Source of the DNA: Salinicola rhizosphaerae
GTDB lineage: Bacteria; Pseudomonadota; Gammaproteobacteria; Pseudomonadales; Halomonadaceae
Assembly: GCF_014652715.1 (NCBI RefSeq)
Contig: NZ_BMZI01000004.1
Location: 165,922 to 229,921, forward strand
DNA length: 64,000 bases
Reading direction: 5' to 3'
Shown here: one piece after another, positions 62,495 through 64,000 of the stretch
Position numbering within the stretch: position 1 is the stretch's first letter
How the letters are laid out: the number at the start of each line of letters is the position of its first letter
Position numbers and translations under genes: made by a program
The notes under the pieces: model-generated
What the model was told of the DNA's origin: nothing
Databases searched by the model: none
What the model saw: the letters and a program-made list of their open reading frames with translations, nothing else

Positions 62495-63075
62495 TGCGTG
62501 GAAGCGCGAGCCGCGTCTGGTCGCGGTTTGGAGTGTCGATCGGCCTGCTGCTGGTCTCGCTGCTGATGTCAGCGTCGGTGAGCGCGGCCATCGAAGTGCA
62601 GGATTTCCAGGACCCGGCGCTGGCCTCGCGCTATGCGGACCTCAGCTCGCGCCTGCGCTGCCCGAAGTGTCAGAACGAGTCGATCGCGGCATCCAATTCG
62701 CCCATCTCCGCCGACATGCGGGCGCGAGTGGCGACACTGCTGCGCGAGGGTGAGTCCGACAAGCAGATCGAAAGCGCCATGGTCTCGCGTTTTGGCGACT
62801 ACGTGCTCTACGACCCGAAGCTGGAAACCCGCACCTGGCTACTGTGGGGGCTGCCGTTCGCGCTGGTGCTCATCGGTGGCAGCGTGATCGCCGGCTTCGT
62901 GATCAAACGCCGGCGGCTGGCCCAGCGCTCGCTCGATGACGACGAGCGTGACCGGCTGGCATCGCTCGTGGCTCGCCATCGCGCGGCGGGCAGTGAAGCC
63001 GGTGAAGACACCACCGCAGCCGGCGCGGAAGCGGGTGCCGGTAAGCTCCGTGCCCGCCCGAAAGGAGAAAATTGA
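62482..63075 (+). CDS. ccmH: Cytochrome c maturation protein CcmH
   Basis: Periplasmic oxidoreductase (197 residues) resolving apocytochrome disulfides for heme ligation. Signal peptide to about residue 35, three-helix domain with Cys60 and Cys63 in LRCPKCQNESI (LRCxxC motif), and a C-terminal transmembrane helix (about 118-138) with a long cytoplasmic tail. E. coli CcmH fuses this domain to CcmI; here the two are separate genes, as in pseudomonads. The 13-base overlap with ccmG and the one-base TGATG overlap with ccmI keep the operon contiguous. Confidence 0.95.
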   Translation: MAAVMRGSASRVWSRFGVSIGLLLVSLLMSASVSAAIEVQDFQDPALASRYADLSSRLRCPKCQNESIAASNSPISADMRARVATLLREGESDKQIESAMVSRFGDYVLYDPKLETRTWLLWGLPFALVLIGGSVIAGFVIKRRRLAQRSLDDDERDRLASLVARHRAAGSEAGEDTTAAGAEAGAGKLRARPKGEN

Positions 63076-64000
63076 TGACGGCGCTCTATATCGGCATCGC
63101 CCTGCTATTGATGCTGGCGCTCTGGCTGCTGTGGCTCCCGGTGCGCCGGGCAGCGGGTTTGCGCGATGCGCTGATGACGTTCGAGGCCGACGATCGTAAC
63201 AACGCGGAGAACGTCGCGATCTATCGTCAGCGTCTGGCAGCGCTGGAGCTGGCGCTGGTCGAAGGCGAGATCGACCGCGAGCGATTCGCGGAAGATCGCC
63301 TCGAGCTCGACCGCCGCCTGCTGGAAGATGCCGGCGGGCAGGGGCGTCGTCCGCTCAAGCGGGTTCGCGCCGGTCGCTGGCTGCTGCCGCTCGTCGCCAT
63401 CCTGCTCGTCGTGGCCGCGCTGGTCTTCTACGAGCGCACCGGTGATCGCCAGGATCTCGAGCTTTACCAAGTCGTCGAATCCGTGGCGCACGCGCCGCCC
63501 GAGACGAAGATTTCCGTGCTCGCCGCGGAAGCGCAACGCCAGTCCGACAACCCCAAAGCCTGGGCGCAACTGTTCCCGCTCTACCGGGATAACGGTCAAT
63601 TCGACCAGGCGATCGACACGCTCGAGCGGCTGGTGGCGCTCCAGGGGCGCCAACCGCAGCTCCTGGCGCAGCTGGCGCAGATGAAGTTCTTCGCTGCCGA
63701 CCGCACGGTGACCGACGATGTCCAGTCGCTGATCGACGAGACGCTCGAGCTCGATCCGCGCCAGCCGACGGTGCTGGGCGTGCTCGGTATCGATGCCTTC
63801 GATCATGCGCGTTATCGAGAGGCCATCGACTACTGGCGCCGTGCCATGGCCGGCTATCAGGACGACGAATCCGGCAAGGCGCTGCGCAAGGTGATTGCGG
63901 TGGCCCAGCAGCGACTCGACGCCCGCGCAGGTCAGGCCTCGACAGCGGACAGCACTGCCTCCGCGCCTGCGGCATCGCTGCAGGTGGATCTAACGCTGGC
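63075..64000 (+). CDS. ccmI: Cytochrome c maturation protein CcmI (partial, runs off the window)
   Basis: Apocytochrome-binding chaperone; 308 residues are visible and the frame is open at the window end. Two transmembrane helices (about 4-21 and 102-118) flank a cytoplasmic loop with a leucine-zipper-like heptad region (about 50-85, VAIYRQRLAALELAL). A periplasmic TPR domain follows from about 150 (SDNPKAWAQLFPLYRDNGQFDQAIDTLERLV and further repeats). The linker after about 290 is Ala/Ser/Thr-rich, and a C-terminal domain begins near the edge. It starts TGATG with ccmH behind AAGGAG. Confidence 0.94.
   Translation, partial: MTALYIGIALLLMLALWLLWLPVRRAAGLRDALMTFEADDRNNAENVAIYRQRLAALELALVEGEIDRERFAEDRLELDRRLLEDAGGQGRRPLKRVRAGRWLLPLVAILLVVAALVFYERTGDRQDLELYQVVESVAHAPPETKISVLAAEAQRQSDNPKAWAQLFPLYRDNGQFDQAIDTLERLVALQGRQPQLLAQLAQMKFFAADRTVTDDVQSLIDETLELDPRQPTVLGVLGIDAFDHARYREAIDYWRRAMAGYQDDESGKALRKVIAVAQQRLDARAGQASTADSTASAPAASLQVDLTL

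Overview
The window is a dense, GC-rich stretch of bacterial chromosome with about 60 protein genes, three tRNA genes and no insertion sequence, prophage or CRISPR array that I can see. Gene content and order point to a gammaproteobacterium related to the Pseudomonas/Oceanospirillales group. A halophilic Halomonadaceae-type genome is my best guess, from memory of synteny and not from any search.

Layout. (1) 1-29.4 kb follows the conserved order hslUV - SPOR cell-division protein - argS - priA - rpmE - malic enzyme - mrcA (PBP1a) / pilMNOPQ - aroK - aroB - gltBD. It covers protein quality control, cell wall synthesis, the type IV pilus inner-membrane platform and secretin, shikimate pathway entry and ammonia assimilation. 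A small unknown gene and a FAD-dependent reductase follow. (2) 29.6-35.1 kb: NCS2 uracil/xanthine permease, ChaC-like gamma-glutamylcyclotransferase, pyrG and eno. (3) 35.3-47.2 kb: the block fdxA - mutS - (zinc-ribbon and ribbon-helix-helix small proteins) - cinA/pncC - recA - recX - alaS - lysC - csrA - tRNA-Ser - 2x tRNA-Arg. recA has a textbook LexA box. (4) 47.3-55.4 kb is the accessory-looking part: dusC, then a minus-strand cluster of a cytosolic gamma-glutamyltransferase-like enzyme, two half-size CHR (chromate transporter family) proteins and a complete tripartite tricarboxylate transporter (tctCBA). A divergent GntR/FCD regulator faces it. (5) 55.5-64 kb: YigZ/IMPACT protein, a LexA/UmuD-like S24 peptidase without an HTH domain, and the complete cytochrome c maturation operon ccmABCDEFGHI, with ccmI running off the end.

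How the genes work together. The pil genes are coupled by 4-base overlaps and face mrcA divergently. gltB/gltD make the two subunits of glutamate synthase. The ccm genes form one run that exports or handles heme (CcmABCDE) and ligates it to reduced apocytochrome (CcmFGHI). The ggt-CHR-CHR-tct cluster looks like one regulated uptake-and-hydrolysis unit whose substrate I cannot name; it is my main candidate for an undescribed system.

Non-coding structure worth attention: a 14-copy perfect 7-bp array between priA and argS; a 20-bp tandem repeat that builds a chain of overlapping mini-ORFs leading into ccmA; small tandem duplications upstream of ccmC, tctC and recX; and a likely rearrangement junction between eno and fdxA marked by two large hairpins. 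Several start codons were moved from the longest open frame on the basis of Shine-Dalgarno (SD) position and family N-termini (argS, priA TTG, dusC GTG, the second CHR gene GTG, ggt, gntR, ccmA GTG, ccmC, ccmF, alaS, cinA, mrcA, tctC, gltD and the DUF481 gene).
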